From the NCBI RefSeq assembly GCF_037997115.1, contig NZ_CP150484.1, positions 133,774 through 178,965 of the forward strand: a stretch of 45,192 bases of DNA, read 5' to 3'. The DNA comes from Amycolatopsis coloradensis. GTDB lineage: Bacteria; Actinomycetota; Actinomycetes; Mycobacteriales; Pseudonocardiaceae. Made by a program: the position numbers and the translations under genes. Each line of letters begins with the position of its first letter. Position 1 is the stretch's first letter. The notes beneath the pieces are model-generated. The model did no database searches. It worked only from the letters and a program-made list of their open reading frames with translations, and was not told where the DNA came from. This document shows positions 34,781 to 44,006 of this stretch, in pieces.

Positions 34781-35383
34781 TCAAGGCCCAGGACATGTCC
34801 GTGGGACGGATCGGCCCTTGCCCATGCGCAGGATCAAAGCGACCGCGGCCTCCGCGTGGCCTGCCGGAGTCAAGACCTCCTGGAGGAGAAGGCCACGCAT
34901 CGCGGCAATGGTGACGGTGGCCAAGGTCAGCGCTTCCTCGGCGTCGAGTCCTTCGCGTTCCGCGAGCGAGGCCAGCATCTTGGTCAGGTCGTCGAGCGAG
35001 TCGATGAACTCACGAAAGTCCTCTGGGCTGTACGCGGCCAGACCTACGACGTGGAAGAAGCCGCGGACACGCGACAGCTGCTCCGGACGGGTGTAGGCCC
35101 GCCAGATCGCCACGACGAAGTCGTCGAAGGTGCCCTGCTGGGCGGCATCGAAAAGCACCTCGTTGTCACGAGATCGCTGTGCCTTGAGCATGGCTGCCAA
35201 CACGCCCGGGAGCGACCCGAAGTGGTATCGCAGGAGGGCGTGGCTGGTCCCGGCCCTGGCGGCGATCTCACGGAGCGACACCTCCGGCGCGGGAAGCGCC
35301 TCGTCGAAGGCGTCGAGAAGCCGAGCCAGGAGACGCTCGCGTGCGTCGCCCTTGTGTTCCGCGCTTGACAAGATCACTCCCAC
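34781..35383 (-). CDS. TetR-family transcriptional regulator
   Basis: The 200-residue protein has an N-terminal TetR helix-turn-helix (about 15-60: VSLREIAARAGTSHALLRYHFGSLPGVLAAML) and a helical ligand-binding domain. It is divergent from the amidohydrolase-esterase-oxidoreductase cluster with 88 bases between starts, the usual arrangement for a repressor of the adjacent catabolic operon with the substrate or an intermediate as inducer. The start is GTG at 35383. I could not identify a convincing palindromic operator in the gap. Confidence 0.88.
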   Translation of the reverse strand: MGVILSSAEHKGDARERLLARLLDAFDEALPAPEVSLREIAARAGTSHALLRYHFGSLPGVLAAMLKAQRSRDNEVLFDAAQQGTFDDFVVAIWRAYTRPEQLSRVRGFFHVVGLAAYSPEDFREFIDSLDDLTKMLASLAEREGLDAEEALTLATVTIAAMRGLLLQEVLTPAGHAEAAVALILRMGKGRSVPRTCPGP

Positions 35384-35471
35384 GGTTTATCCATTGGAAA
35401 AGAAGCGTTGACGGTGCCGTGTCGCGTCACACATGGTCGCAGCCGGCTCGCAACGGCGGAGGGAACGACTC

Positions 35472-36577
35472 GTGGGACGTGTTCAGGTGGTCGGCGCGGC
35501 GGTCCTCGACGGATCGGGTCGCGACCCAGCCGACGTCGACGTCAGCATTGAAGACGGGCATATCGCCACGTCGGTGCCTCCGGCGCCCACGGCGAGCGCC
35601 TGGACGCCGGAGGCCTGACGATGACGCCCGGCCTGATCGACGCTCACGTCCATTTGGGCTTGTCGAGCCCGATCCAGCCGCAGTTCTCGTTTCGGATGAG
35701 CGCCGCCGAGCTCGCGGCGGACATCTTCGCCACAGCCGGCGCGGCGCTCGATTCCGGGTTCACCACCGTTCGGGATACCGGCGGGATCGACGGCGGCGTC
35801 GTCACCACGATCGCGAAGGGCAAGGTCAGGGGGCCACGCGTCCTGTCCTGCGGACCGGTTCAGTGCCAGATCGGTGGGCACGGCTACTACGGAGCCGACT
35901 GGGAACCCACCGAGCTGTGGAGCAGCCATCACGTTCCGGGTCTGTGCGCCCTGTCCATGATGTCGGGCAACGCGGACGAGCTGCGGCACAACGTGCGCGA
36001 AGCGTTCCGTCGCGGAGCCTCCTTCCTGAAACTCTGCGTGACCGGCGGAGTGGTCGGGGCGCACGACCGGCTGTCCGACACCCAATTCACCGTCGAGGAG
36101 ATCGCCGTCGCCGTCCAGGAATCCGCGGCGCGGGGCACCTACGTGACCGTTCACGCCCACAACAACGACGGCATCCGGAACGCGGTCGAGGCCGGCGTGC
36201 GCTGTGTCGAACACGGCACCGACCTCGACGAGTCCACGGCCACCCTGATGGCCACTCACGACGTCGCCCTCGTGCCCACGTTCGCCGTCGTCGAGCAACT
36301 GCTGCACGACACCGCTGGCGCCGGCCTCGACGAATCGACCCGCGATCGAGTGCTGGGTGTTCGCGAGCGGATGACCGAGGCGCTCGCTGTCGCCAAGGAG
36401 GCCGGAGTACGGATCGGGCTGGGTTCCGATCTCATCGGTCCGGCTCAGCACCGTCGAGGTGAGGAGCTCAGGCTGCGCGCAAAGCTCGAAACACCGATGG
36501 AAGCTCTCGTGGCGGCCACCAAGACCAACGCCGAGATCCTCGGCCTGTCCGGCCGAGTCGTGAAGGACCTTCGATGA
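35472..36577 (+). pseudogene. Metal-dependent amidohydrolase, frameshifted near its 5' end
   Basis: GTG at 35472 (GGAGGG upstream) opens GRVQVVGAAVLDGSGRDPADVDV and IEDGHIAT, then runs to a stop. The rest (GASGAHGERLDAGGLTMTPGLIDAHVHLGL onward) is in another frame. Adding one base near 35570 restores a normal 'IAxVGA...LDAGG' amidohydrolase start. The catalytic part is otherwise complete: HVH, the Lys of FLKLCVTGG that would be carbamylated, HAHNND, CVEHGTD and the GLGSDL aspartate. This points to a prolidase/imidazolonepropionase-type hydrolase. The downstream piece alone (ATG 35621) lacks the N-terminal beta-sandwich half. First gene of an operon; ATGA overlap with the esterase. Confidence 0.8.
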
Positions 36578-37428
36578 GCACTATGTGGCACGGCTGTCTC
36601 GCCGGCACCGACTACTTCGAGATGCGCTCCAGCGGTGGGCACGACTACGGCGTCTGGGTCACCACACCACCGGGTTACGACCCCGCCACGACGCGAACGC
36701 CTGCCGTGTATGTGCTCGACGGCAACTGGGCCGTGGGCATGACGGCTCCGCTCATCATCACCCAGGCGGACCCCATGCAGCGGATCCAGCCCTACATCCA
36801 GGTCAGCGTCGGCTACGCGGGCGAGGAAGCACAGCACTGGGATCGGCTGCGCAACAGGGACCTCGTGCCACCCGGCGAGCCCATCGCCAAGGAACTCGTC
36901 GACGCCGTGGAGATGGGAGTTCGAATGGGCGCGAGGACCCGCGAGGAATCCGATGCCTATCTCGCCGAATTGCGCGACACCCACGCCGACGCGTTCCTGC
37001 GCTTCCTCACCGCGGAACTGCACCCGCGGATCGAACGCGACTACGGCACGGCCACGAGCGGTCACGGCCTTTTCGGCTACTCCTACGGCGGCCTGTTCAG
37101 CCTCTACACCTGGCTCACCGGTTGCACGCTCTTCGAGAGCATCGGAGCGGGCAGCCCCGGCGTCGCCAGTGAAGACAGCCAGATCTTCGCCCAACTCCAA
37201 GAGATGGGTGACAGGCACCATGCCGCCCAGCTGCACGTGACCCTCAACGAGCGTGAGCTGCTCGGGGACCTGGCCATTTACCAGAGCCTCACGAAGAACA
37301 CGGCCACCGTCCTGCACCGCCTCACCTCACGCGGCGGAGCCGTCACCAGCGCGGTCCTGCGCGAAACGCATGTGACCGGCCTGCAGACTTCGTTCCTCAG
37401 TTACCTCAGGACCTGCCGTGCCCGGTAA
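36574..37428 (+). CDS. Alpha/beta hydrolase (esterase-like)
   Basis: The 284-residue cytoplasmic protein resembles the esterase D/IroE-like group. The nucleophile elbow GYSYGG puts Ser170 in place, and a late His in ETHVTGLQTSFLSYL completes the likely triad; the VYVLDGNW segment near residue 45 is typical of the fold. It is intact while its two neighbours are frameshifted. ATGA overlap with the amidohydrolase upstream and an 11-base overlap with the oxidoreductase downstream indicate one operon, presumably for stepwise degradation of an ester- or amide-containing compound under the divergent TetR. Substrate unknown. Confidence 0.85.
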   Translation: MSTMWHGCLAGTDYFEMRSSGGHDYGVWVTTPPGYDPATTRTPAVYVLDGNWAVGMTAPLIITQADPMQRIQPYIQVSVGYAGEEAQHWDRLRNRDLVPPGEPIAKELVDAVEMGVRMGARTREESDAYLAELRDTHADAFLRFLTAELHPRIERDYGTATSGHGLFGYSYGGLFSLYTWLTGCTLFESIGAGSPGVASEDSQIFAQLQEMGDRHHAAQLHVTLNERELLGDLAIYQSLTKNTATVLHRLTSRGGAVTSAVLRETHVTGLQTSFLSYLRTCRAR

Positions 37429-38679
37429 GCGCCTGATTGCCGATGTGGTCCTGATCGGGGCAGGGGTGATCGGTTCGTCGATCGCCCTTGAGCTCGCGCG
37501 GTCGGGGTACCGGGTCCTCACGCTCGATCGGGCCGCAGGGGCCGGACAGGGGTCGACCTCGGCATCGAGTGCGATCGTCCGGTTCAATTTCTCCACCACC
37601 GCCGGGGTGGCGACGGCGTGGGAGGCGCATTTCGGCTGGCTCGACCGGGCAGGCCACCTCGGGAACGATGTCGGCGACCTCGCGATGTTCCGCAAGAGCG
37701 GGCTGGTCATGCTGGACGTCGAGGCGGCTCCGCGTACATCGTGGCTTCCGTTGTTCGATGAGATCGGGGTTCCCTACGAGGAATGGGACAGCGCGACCTT
37801 GGCCGAGCGCGTTCCAGGTATCGACGCCGGCCGCTATTGGCCGCCGAAGCGGCTCGACGAAGAGGAATTCTGGGAGGACGCGAAACACTCGCTCGGTGGC
37901 GTGTACACCCCGGACGCCGGTTACGTCTCGGACCCGGGCCTCGCTGCCGTGAACCTCGCCTCCGCGGCCTCGGCATGCGGGGCGGAGTTCGGCTTCCGCG
38001 GCACGGTGACAGCGGTGGAGAAGGCAGGCGGATTCCCTGTGCCGTCGTGGTCAACGCGGCCGGTCCGTGGTCGGGCGCGGTGAATCGCTTGGCAGGCGTG
38101 GGTTCCGATTTCACGGTCGGTGTGCGACCGATGAGGCAGGGAGTAGCGCACGTGCCTGCCCCGGAGGGCTGTGCAGGGCCCGTGGTGGCGGACATGGATC
38201 TGGGCACCTACTTCCGCGGTGAAGGAGGAGCGGGCCTGCTCGTCGGTGGAACGGAACCGGCGTGTGATCCGATGCAGTGGACCGACGACCCGGACGCCGT
38301 CGACATCCAACCGACGGCCGCGGTCTTCGAGGCCCAGGTGACGCGGGCCGCGCGGCGGCTGCCCGACCTGGCGGTGCCCAACCGGGCGCGCGGCGTGGTG
38401 GGAGTCTATGACGTCGCCGACGATTGGACTCCGATCTACGACCGCACCGAGCTCGACGGTTTCTACCTCGCGATCGGAACGAGTGGCAACCAGTTCAAGA
38501 ACGCGCCGGTCGTGGGGCAGCTGATGACAGAGCTGATCAACCAGGCCGAGAACGGCGTCGACCACGACGCCTCGCCCGTCCGGTTCCGGGCCCCGCGCAC
38601 CGGCCTGGAGATCGACCTGGGTGCGTTCTCTCGTAAGCGCGACCGAAACGCCGCGAACTCGGGCACGGTGCTGGGCTGA
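37418..38679 (+). pseudogene. DadA/SoxB-type FAD-dependent oxidoreductase, frameshifted
   Basis: GTG at 37418 opens an FAD-binding start (DVVLIGAGVIGSSIALELARSGYRVLTLD) that continues as a DAO-family oxidoreductase to about 38030 and then shifts frame. The second half (CAVVVNAAGPWSGAVNRLAG through DVADDWTPIYDRTELDGFYLAIGTSGNQFKNAPVVG) carries the expected FAD-contacting C-terminal motifs. The join lacks about a dozen residues usually seen before VVNAAGP, so a small out-of-frame deletion is likelier than a one-base error. An intact enzyme would oxidise an amine or amino acid such as sarcosine or a D-amino acid. Third gene of the TetR-controlled cluster. Confidence 0.8.
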
Positions 38680-38682
38680 CCG

Positions 38683-39135
38683 TCACGGGTCGCCCAGGTC
38701 GAGGGGTGGCATCGTCGCTGCGTCCGGGGCCCAGGCCTCGCGAAATCCCGGCTGGACCGCGAGATCGACCAGCTCGATCCTGGCCCCGATGCTGTCGAGC
38801 CGGTGGTAGGTGAAGGAACGACCGTAAGGGCAGGAGTCGAACTCGATCGGCGCGCCTCGATCCGCCAGGCGCTGTTTGTCCGCCATGACGTCCTTGGACC
38901 AGTAGCCGATGTGGTCGAAGCGGGAACCGCCGGTCGCATCCCACGGACTGCCTGCTGGTCCTTGGATCACCTCGAAGAACGGTGGCCCGTCGGTCGAGAA
39001 CACGATGTCGTAGTCCCAATCCCCGAGGGTGCTCGCACGGACAGGACTCCAGGCCACGCCGAGAGTACGGGTGAGGTCTTCGGTCGCCTGTCCGATATCT
39101 CGAACGACGAAGCACAGGTGGTAGAAGGCGTTCAC
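38683..39135 (-). CDS. VOC-family (glyoxalase fold) protein
   Basis: The 150-residue protein has the paired beta-alpha-beta-beta-beta modules of the vicinal oxygen chelate superfamily. MNAFYHLCFVV and SRFDHIGYWSKD give the metal-binding histidines (about 6 and 75), and FFEVIQG and ARIELVD the acidic ligands. The closest class is methylmalonyl-CoA epimerase/lactoylglutathione-lyase-like, without a specific assignment. GTG start. It is convergent with the oxidoreductase (3 bases apart) and divergent from the epimerase gene (49 bases). Confidence 0.82.
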   Translation of the reverse strand: MNAFYHLCFVVRDIGQATEDLTRTLGVAWSPVRASTLGDWDYDIVFSTDGPPFFEVIQGPAGSPWDATGGSRFDHIGYWSKDVMADKQRLADRGAPIEFDSCPYGRSFTYHRLDSIGARIELVDLAVQPGFREAWAPDAATMPPLDLGDP

Positions 39136-39184
39136 CCGTCCTGTCTAGCAACCCTCAGCGGACGAAGGGCGTTATCGTTGATCG

Positions 39185-40201
39185 ATGTCGCACGCGGTCG
39201 TTCTCGGTGGGACCGGGCTGATCGGTCGCGCCACGGCACGCCGGTTGCTGGCCGCCGGTTGGGGGGTGACCGTTGCCGGCCGGGACTCCTCGCGCATGCC
39301 CGAGGACATCACGGTCGCGGGTGGCCGGTTCGTCGCCGGGGACCGCGGCGAACCCGGCAGCCTCGCGGCGGCGCTCGGTGCGGGAGCGGATCTGGTGGTC
39401 GACTGTCTGTGCTTCACCGCCGCACACGCCCGTGATCTGCTGCCGCTGCTGGACGATGTGGGGTCCACGGTGATGATCTCCAGCAAAGCCGTGTACGTCG
39501 ACTCGGCGGGCAACCACGTGAACTCGGCCGTCGCGCCGGTTTTCGACGGGCCGATCCGCGAGTCGCAGCCCACCATGGCCCCACGCGAGGATGTCGACTA
39601 CCGCACTCGCGACGGCTACGGCGCCAACAAGGTGGCCGCGGAACAAGTCTTGCTCGACAGCGGATACCCGGTCACCGTTCTGCGACCGTCCAAAGTCCAT
39701 GGAGAGGGGTCGGCCAAGCCCGGCGAATGGGTGTTCGTCAAACGCGTGGCCGACCGGCGCGAAGTCCTTCTCCTGTCCCGCGGTGGCCGCGGCGTCGACC
39801 ATCCGAGCGCGGCCGGGAACATCGCCGCGCTGATCGAAACCGCCGCGGAAAACCCGGGCAGGCGTGTCCTCAATGCCGCGGACCCGGACGCACCCGACGT
39901 CCTGGACATCTCGAGAACCGTCGCGAAACACCTCGGCCATCGGTGGGAGGAAGTGCTCCTCGACGACCACGCCCCCGCCGGACTCGGCCGGCACCCCTGG
40001 GACCGTCTACCGGGTATCCGGCTGGACATGTCCGCGGCCGGGCGACTGGGCTACCGGCCGGTCGGCGACTACGCCGCCACCGTGACCGCCGAGCTGGACT
40101 GGCTGGGCTCCACCGATCGGCTCCCGGCTGGCTTCGACCACGACTATTTCGCGCCGATGTTCGACTACGCCGCGGAGGACGCCTACCTCGCGGAGCGATA
40201 G
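39185..40201 (+). CDS. NAD(P)-dependent epimerase/dehydratase (extended SDR)
   Basis: The 338-residue protein starts with the nucleotide-binding GGTGLIG (8-14). It has a catalytic-type serine region (VMISSKAVYVDS) and YGANK, the YxxxK motif with Tyr and Lys in place. The C-terminal part fits a sugar-nucleotide or reductase-type substrate domain. The substrate is not evident. No glycan cluster is present. ATG start close to the divergent VOC gene; convergent with the LuxR regulator. Confidence 0.85.
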   Translation: MSHAVVLGGTGLIGRATARRLLAAGWGVTVAGRDSSRMPEDITVAGGRFVAGDRGEPGSLAAALGAGADLVVDCLCFTAAHARDLLPLLDDVGSTVMISSKAVYVDSAGNHVNSAVAPVFDGPIRESQPTMAPREDVDYRTRDGYGANKVAAEQVLLDSGYPVTVLRPSKVHGEGSAKPGEWVFVKRVADRREVLLLSRGGRGVDHPSAAGNIAALIETAAENPGRRVLNAADPDAPDVLDISRTVAKHLGHRWEEVLLDDHAPAGLGRHPWDRLPGIRLDMSAAGRLGYRPVGDYAATVTAELDWLGSTDRLPAGFDHDYFAPMFDYAAEDAYLAER

Positions 40202-40217
40202 GCAGGCCCGAACCCGC

Positions 40218-42569
40218 TCAGCCCTCGCCGGCGGGGAGCAACTCCCGCAGCATGGCCAGCAGCTCGCGCCGGTCCCCGGCGCCGAGTTTCCCCCGGATCC
40301 GCGCCATGTGGTGCTCCACGGTCTTCCCCGAGATGAACAGTTTGCTCCCGGCCTGCTTGTACGTCAGCCCGTCGACGACCAGCCGGGCGACCTCCAGCTC
40401 CCGTTCACTCAGCGCGCTCAGCCCGGTGGGCGCGGCGGGCTCCGGAGCGCGCCCTTGGAACTGCCGCGCCGCTTCGAGCAGCTGGACCATCGCCTTCCGG
40501 TCCGAGGTCCGGATCGCCGCCTGCCCGGCCAGCCGGGAAGCGTCCCAGCAGAGCCCGAGTTCGTGCAGTTCCGAAGAGGACGCGGTGATCGCCTCGGGAT
40601 CGACGGTTCCGGTCAGGACGGCGAGCCAGCCGGTCGCGGCGGCGGCGAGTGCGGCCGGATAGCGGCCGCAGGACGCGAAGTCGTTGAGCGCGGCCAGATG
40701 TTCGCCCGCCGACGCGTGATCTTCGACGGTGATGGCGGCGTGGAGTTCATGCCAGCGCAGGGTGGCTGTCCACAGTGGAGGGTTGCCGAGCGCGTCGAGT
40801 ACGGAGTGCGCCCGTTCCAGCTGGCCTGCCAGTTTGGCGCCCGCGCCGCCACGAGCGGCCGCGATCGCGAGTTCTCCCAGTGGAAGTAACGAATACAGGT
40901 CCGGCTGCTGCCGCATCGAAGCCTGGTACGCCCGGTCCCAGGAGCGTTGCAGACCGGGAAGATCGCTCGCTCGCCGCGCCAGCCCCAACTGCAGGGTGGC
41001 GGCGAAGAATTCGTCTCGTGCTTCGAGACCGTCCGGCGGCATCAGCGCCTCGGCGGCCGTCTTGAGGTCGCCCGCGGTCATCGCGACCCAGCCGAGCAGC
41101 AGCCGGTGCCGTTTCGCGAGCAGATCACCGCCGATCCGCCCGTCTACCGCGCGTCTCAGCACCGACTCGGCCAGCGCGAGTTCGCCGGAATGCAGGCCCA
41201 CCAACGCCGCGAGGGCCGCCGGGCTGTCCGGGAGCGGCGCCGGCGCGCCCGCCGACTCCAGCATCGAGGCCGCGCCCAGCAGGGCCGACAGCGTCTCCGC
41301 GCCGCAGCCGGACACCGAATCGGTGACCGCCCGCGCCATCCGTGAAGCGGCGCCCGCGAACAGGGTCGGGACTTCGGGAGTCTCCAGCGCGCCTCGGGCG
41401 GCTTCGAGATTTCCGGTGCCCAGCAACGCGATCGCGGCGAACGCCTTCGAGCCCGCCCGGCCGGACCATTGGTACAGCTCCGCACTGTGCGCGAGTTCGC
41501 CGCGATGCGCCAGCACGGTCGCCGCCACTTCGGCGCCCGCGGCCCTGGCGTCCGTATCCGATGTGCTGCCGAGCATGCCGTCGCCGAGCCGGAGCGCGGT
41601 GTCGAGGTCACCGGCCAGCGCCGCGGCGTGCGCCCAGCCGACGGTGAGCGCCGCGCCGCGCCCACCGGCCTCGGACGCGGCTTCGTAGAACCGCGCCGCG
41701 AGTTTCGTGTCGTCGGACATCGCCTCACGGGCGGCCGCCTCGAAGGCCGCCGCCGCGCTCGCGCCCGAACTTCCCGTCCCCAACAGGGAACGAGCGAGCT
41801 CCAGCACCGGAAGCCCGTCCCGCAGCTGGAGTTCCACCAGCCGCTGTAGCACCGTCAGTCGCCGCCCTGGCGACCCCCAGGTCCGGATGGCTTCGGCGGC
41901 GATCGGCAGCAGCACGTCGTCCTCGCCGAGCAGACCGGTCGCCCTGGCACTGTCGAAGACCTCGGGCAGCCCCTCGCGATCGCAGTTCAGCAACGCCGCC
42001 AGCAGATCGAGATTGCGGCCCGCGCCCGCCTCCGCCGCGATCAGGTAGCGGTGCACGTCGTCGTCCAGCTGCTCCAGCTCACCGCGGAAGTCCGCGAGCC
42101 TGCCGGTGACCGCGCGGAGCACGAATCCCGGGACACCGCCGGTCCTGGCGTGGACGTCTTCCGCCATGGCCACGTCACCTCCGGCGTGCTCGACGAGCCG
42201 CCGGACGTCGTCGACGCCGAACGCGCCCAACGCCACCGACCTGCCGAAGGAATCGGCGAGGACGCGCAGGGTCGTCGTCCGCGCCGCCGGCCGGAACGCC
42301 AGCACCACGGGTGCCGTGGTTTCTTCGGCCTGGGCCTTGATCTTCGCGATCTCGTCGTCGTCGAGCTGGTCGGCGTCGTCGACCAGCAGCGCTTCGACCC
42401 CCGCGTCCGCGTAGTGACGTCCGAGCTGGCCGAGCAGATGGGTCTTGCCGTGCCCGCCGGGGGCGACGACGGTGACCCGCACCGGGAGTTCCGGGGCGGT
42501 GGTCACCTCGTCGAGCAGGCGCCGGGCACCCGGATGGATGATGCCGGGCTTGTCGAGCAGTGCGTTCAA
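40218..42569 (-). CDS. iniR: IniR-like LuxR-family ATP-binding regulator
   Basis: The regulator has an N-terminal STAND-type ATPase (Walker A APGGHGKTH, Walker B LLVDDADQLDD), a long helical repeat region (about 240-690) and a C-terminal LuxR helix-turn-helix (LSERELEVARLVVDGLTYKQAGSKLFISGKTVEHHMARIRGKLG). I set the start at TTG 42569, which overlaps the Hsp70-like gene's stop as TTGA with AAGG upstream, giving 783 residues; the longer GTG 42620 start would overlap that gene by 55 bases. In mycobacteria IniR activates iniBAC after cell-wall inhibitor stress. The nearby iniB supports the same identity. The symbol is by synteny and architecture. Confidence 0.85.
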   Translation of the reverse strand: MNALLDKPGIIHPGARRLLDEVTTAPELPVRVTVVAPGGHGKTHLLGQLGRHYADAGVEALLVDDADQLDDDEIAKIKAQAEETTAPVVLAFRPAARTTTLRVLADSFGRSVALGAFGVDDVRRLVEHAGGDVAMAEDVHARTGGVPGFVLRAVTGRLADFRGELEQLDDDVHRYLIAAEAGAGRNLDLLAALLNCDREGLPEVFDSARATGLLGEDDVLLPIAAEAIRTWGSPGRRLTVLQRLVELQLRDGLPVLELARSLLGTGSSGASAAAAFEAAAREAMSDDTKLAARFYEAASEAGGRGAALTVGWAHAAALAGDLDTALRLGDGMLGSTSDTDARAAGAEVAATVLAHRGELAHSAELYQWSGRAGSKAFAAIALLGTGNLEAARGALETPEVPTLFAGAASRMARAVTDSVSGCGAETLSALLGAASMLESAGAPAPLPDSPAALAALVGLHSGELALAESVLRRAVDGRIGGDLLAKRHRLLLGWVAMTAGDLKTAAEALMPPDGLEARDEFFAATLQLGLARRASDLPGLQRSWDRAYQASMRQQPDLYSLLPLGELAIAAARGGAGAKLAGQLERAHSVLDALGNPPLWTATLRWHELHAAITVEDHASAGEHLAALNDFASCGRYPAALAAAATGWLAVLTGTVDPEAITASSSELHELGLCWDASRLAGQAAIRTSDRKAMVQLLEAARQFQGRAPEPAAPTGLSALSERELEVARLVVDGLTYKQAGSKLFISGKTVEHHMARIRGKLGAGDRRELLAMLRELLPAGEG

Positions 42570-43711
42570 CAGCGACCTTCGGGGGTGGACGGCGTGGCAC
42601 CGGGGGTGGGCGGCGCGCACGAGCTCGAAGTGGTGGGAGGGGCTTCGGGACCCTTGTCCGCGGTGGCTTCTCGAGTGGTCAGGGTGAGCAGCAGGGTGGA
42701 CGCGGCCAGCACCACGGCCGCGGCTCCGGCGACGAGAGGCTTGCGCCGGCTGAGCAGTTTCGCCGCCCCGGTGCGTTCTGGCAAGGGGAACGGTGTGATG
42801 TCCACCGGCGGCCGCTCGGGTCGCTCGGTGAGTTCTTCGGGCACGTCGACCCGGGGAAGCAGGGTGGTTTCGATGGTGGCGACGGCGTTCGATCCGGCGC
42901 CGCCGGGTTGAGGAACGTCACGTCGCGCGGCGATGTTGGCCGCCCCGGTCGCCACCGTCAGCACCGGGTCGCTCGACGCGAAGAGGGGGCACGGGGTCCG
43001 GCCGGGAACCGGCGGGGACTCGCCGCAGAGCACGATGCCTGCCAGCGCTTGGGGCGGGATCCCGGCGCCGTGCGCGAGTTCGAAGACCTTGCCGACGGCC
43101 TCACCGGGCTCGACGCCTTCCACCGTTTTGACCGGCTGCCAGCCGTTCACCCCGGCGGCGGCGATCGTGACCACCGCGCCGTCCGGGCCGAATTCGCAGA
43201 CACCGGCGGTGACGTCGCCGTGCGGGGCGAGGTACGCGTGCAGGGCGGCGACAGGCGCCGCCACCAGCGCGGCACGGGGGAATCCGGCCTCGGCCAGCGC
43301 CCGGCGCAGCAGGTCCCGGCGGAACGAACCCCAGCCGACGGGGTGCGTGAGCACGATGTGGCGCGGTTTCTCGCCGAAGCGTTCGGCCGCTTGATCCACC
43401 GCGGCGTCCACGAGGACCGCGCTGAGGGATTCGGGCGGGAACCGTTCACCGCCGACGATCACGGGGACGTCGTCGCCGACCCGTTCGTGGAACCCGGTGA
43501 GCAGCCGGGCGGGCGCGGACCGGCCCGCCTCGACCGCGGCGTCCCCGGTGAGCAGGTAGCCGTCGTCGTCGAGGAACACCGCGGACGCCGCCGCCGGGCC
43601 GCGCGCGCCGAGCCACGACGGCTCGGGCAAGCCCCAGCCGTCGCCGGAGTCCACGCAGGTGGCGGCGGTGGTGCGGGTCGAGGCGATATCGATGCCGAGG
43701 ACGTAGGGCAA
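42566..43711 (-). CDS. Membrane-anchored Hsp70-like ATPase
   Basis: I chose TTG at 43711 (GGAGG seven bases upstream) over a longer frame, giving 381 residues. Residues about 1-290 form an actin/Hsp70-type ATPase: phosphate-1 loop GIDIASTRTTAATC, then HIVLTHPVGWG and GVCEFGPDGAVVTIAAAG (phosphate 2-like). The DnaK substrate-binding domain is replaced by a proline-rich linker, one membrane helix (about 324-344) and a short Thr/Pro/Ser tail outside. It is thus not a classical chaperone but may be a nucleotide-dependent membrane sensor. Translational coupling to the IniR-like regulator (TTGA) and divergence from iniB suggest it controls or reports envelope stress. Confidence 0.88.
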   Translation of the reverse strand: MPYVLGIDIASTRTTAATCVDSGDGWGLPEPSWLGARGPAAASAVFLDDDGYLLTGDAAVEAGRSAPARLLTGFHERVGDDVPVIVGGERFPPESLSAVLVDAAVDQAAERFGEKPRHIVLTHPVGWGSFRRDLLRRALAEAGFPRAALVAAPVAALHAYLAPHGDVTAGVCEFGPDGAVVTIAAAGVNGWQPVKTVEGVEPGEAVGKVFELAHGAGIPPQALAGIVLCGESPPVPGRTPCPLFASSDPVLTVATGAANIAARRDVPQPGGAGSNAVATIETTLLPRVDVPEELTERPERPPVDITPFPLPERTGAAKLLSRRKPLVAGAAAVVLAASTLLLTLTTREATADKGPEAPPTTSSSCAPPTPGATPSTPEGRC

Positions 43712-43807
43712 CGAGCATCCTCCTTCGCTTGACCAGCCCCTAAGGACCAAATAGGGCCACTCACCTGAACGGCTTTACCCATCCGGGTGAGGGTTGGCAT
43801 TAAACCC

Positions 43808-43846
43808 AACCGAGTGCGTCTCGGTTAAGCCCCTAACGCCCTAACG
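43808..43846. promoter_or_regulatory. Candidate IniR operator region between Hsp70-like gene and iniB
   Basis: AACCGAG-TGCGT-CTCGGTT (43808-43826) is a perfect 7-bp inverted repeat, followed directly by two tandem copies of CCCTAACG (43831-43838 and 43839-43846). They lie in the 295-base divergent gap (43712-44006), about 100 bases from the Hsp70-like start and 160 from iniB. A looser pair, CCAAATAGGG near 43747 and CCCTATTGG near 43861, flanks them in inverted orientation. Such arrangements suit a dimeric LuxR regulator serving both genes. Confidence 0.5.
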
Positions 43847-44006
43847 ATGTCATACCGATCCCCTATTGGCTGAGTGAGCGACGACCAGGAGTGATCCCCG
43901 ATGTGCCCAGTGGCACCGGCTCACTAACTTCGGTGACCTGCGCTCAGCCGTGCCCTCCGGCCGCTGTGCCAGCCCCACCGACCTAGACCTCCAGGAGAGT
44001 CCTTTC

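Noticed and set aside
35407..35435. TTGACG as a -35 element for the amidohydrolase operon
   Set aside because: At the right spacing the -10 position reads ACATGG, a poor match; support too weak to annotate.
42566..43711. Calling the Hsp70-like gene dnaK
   Set aside because: No substrate-binding domain or lid; instead a Pro-rich linker and membrane helix.
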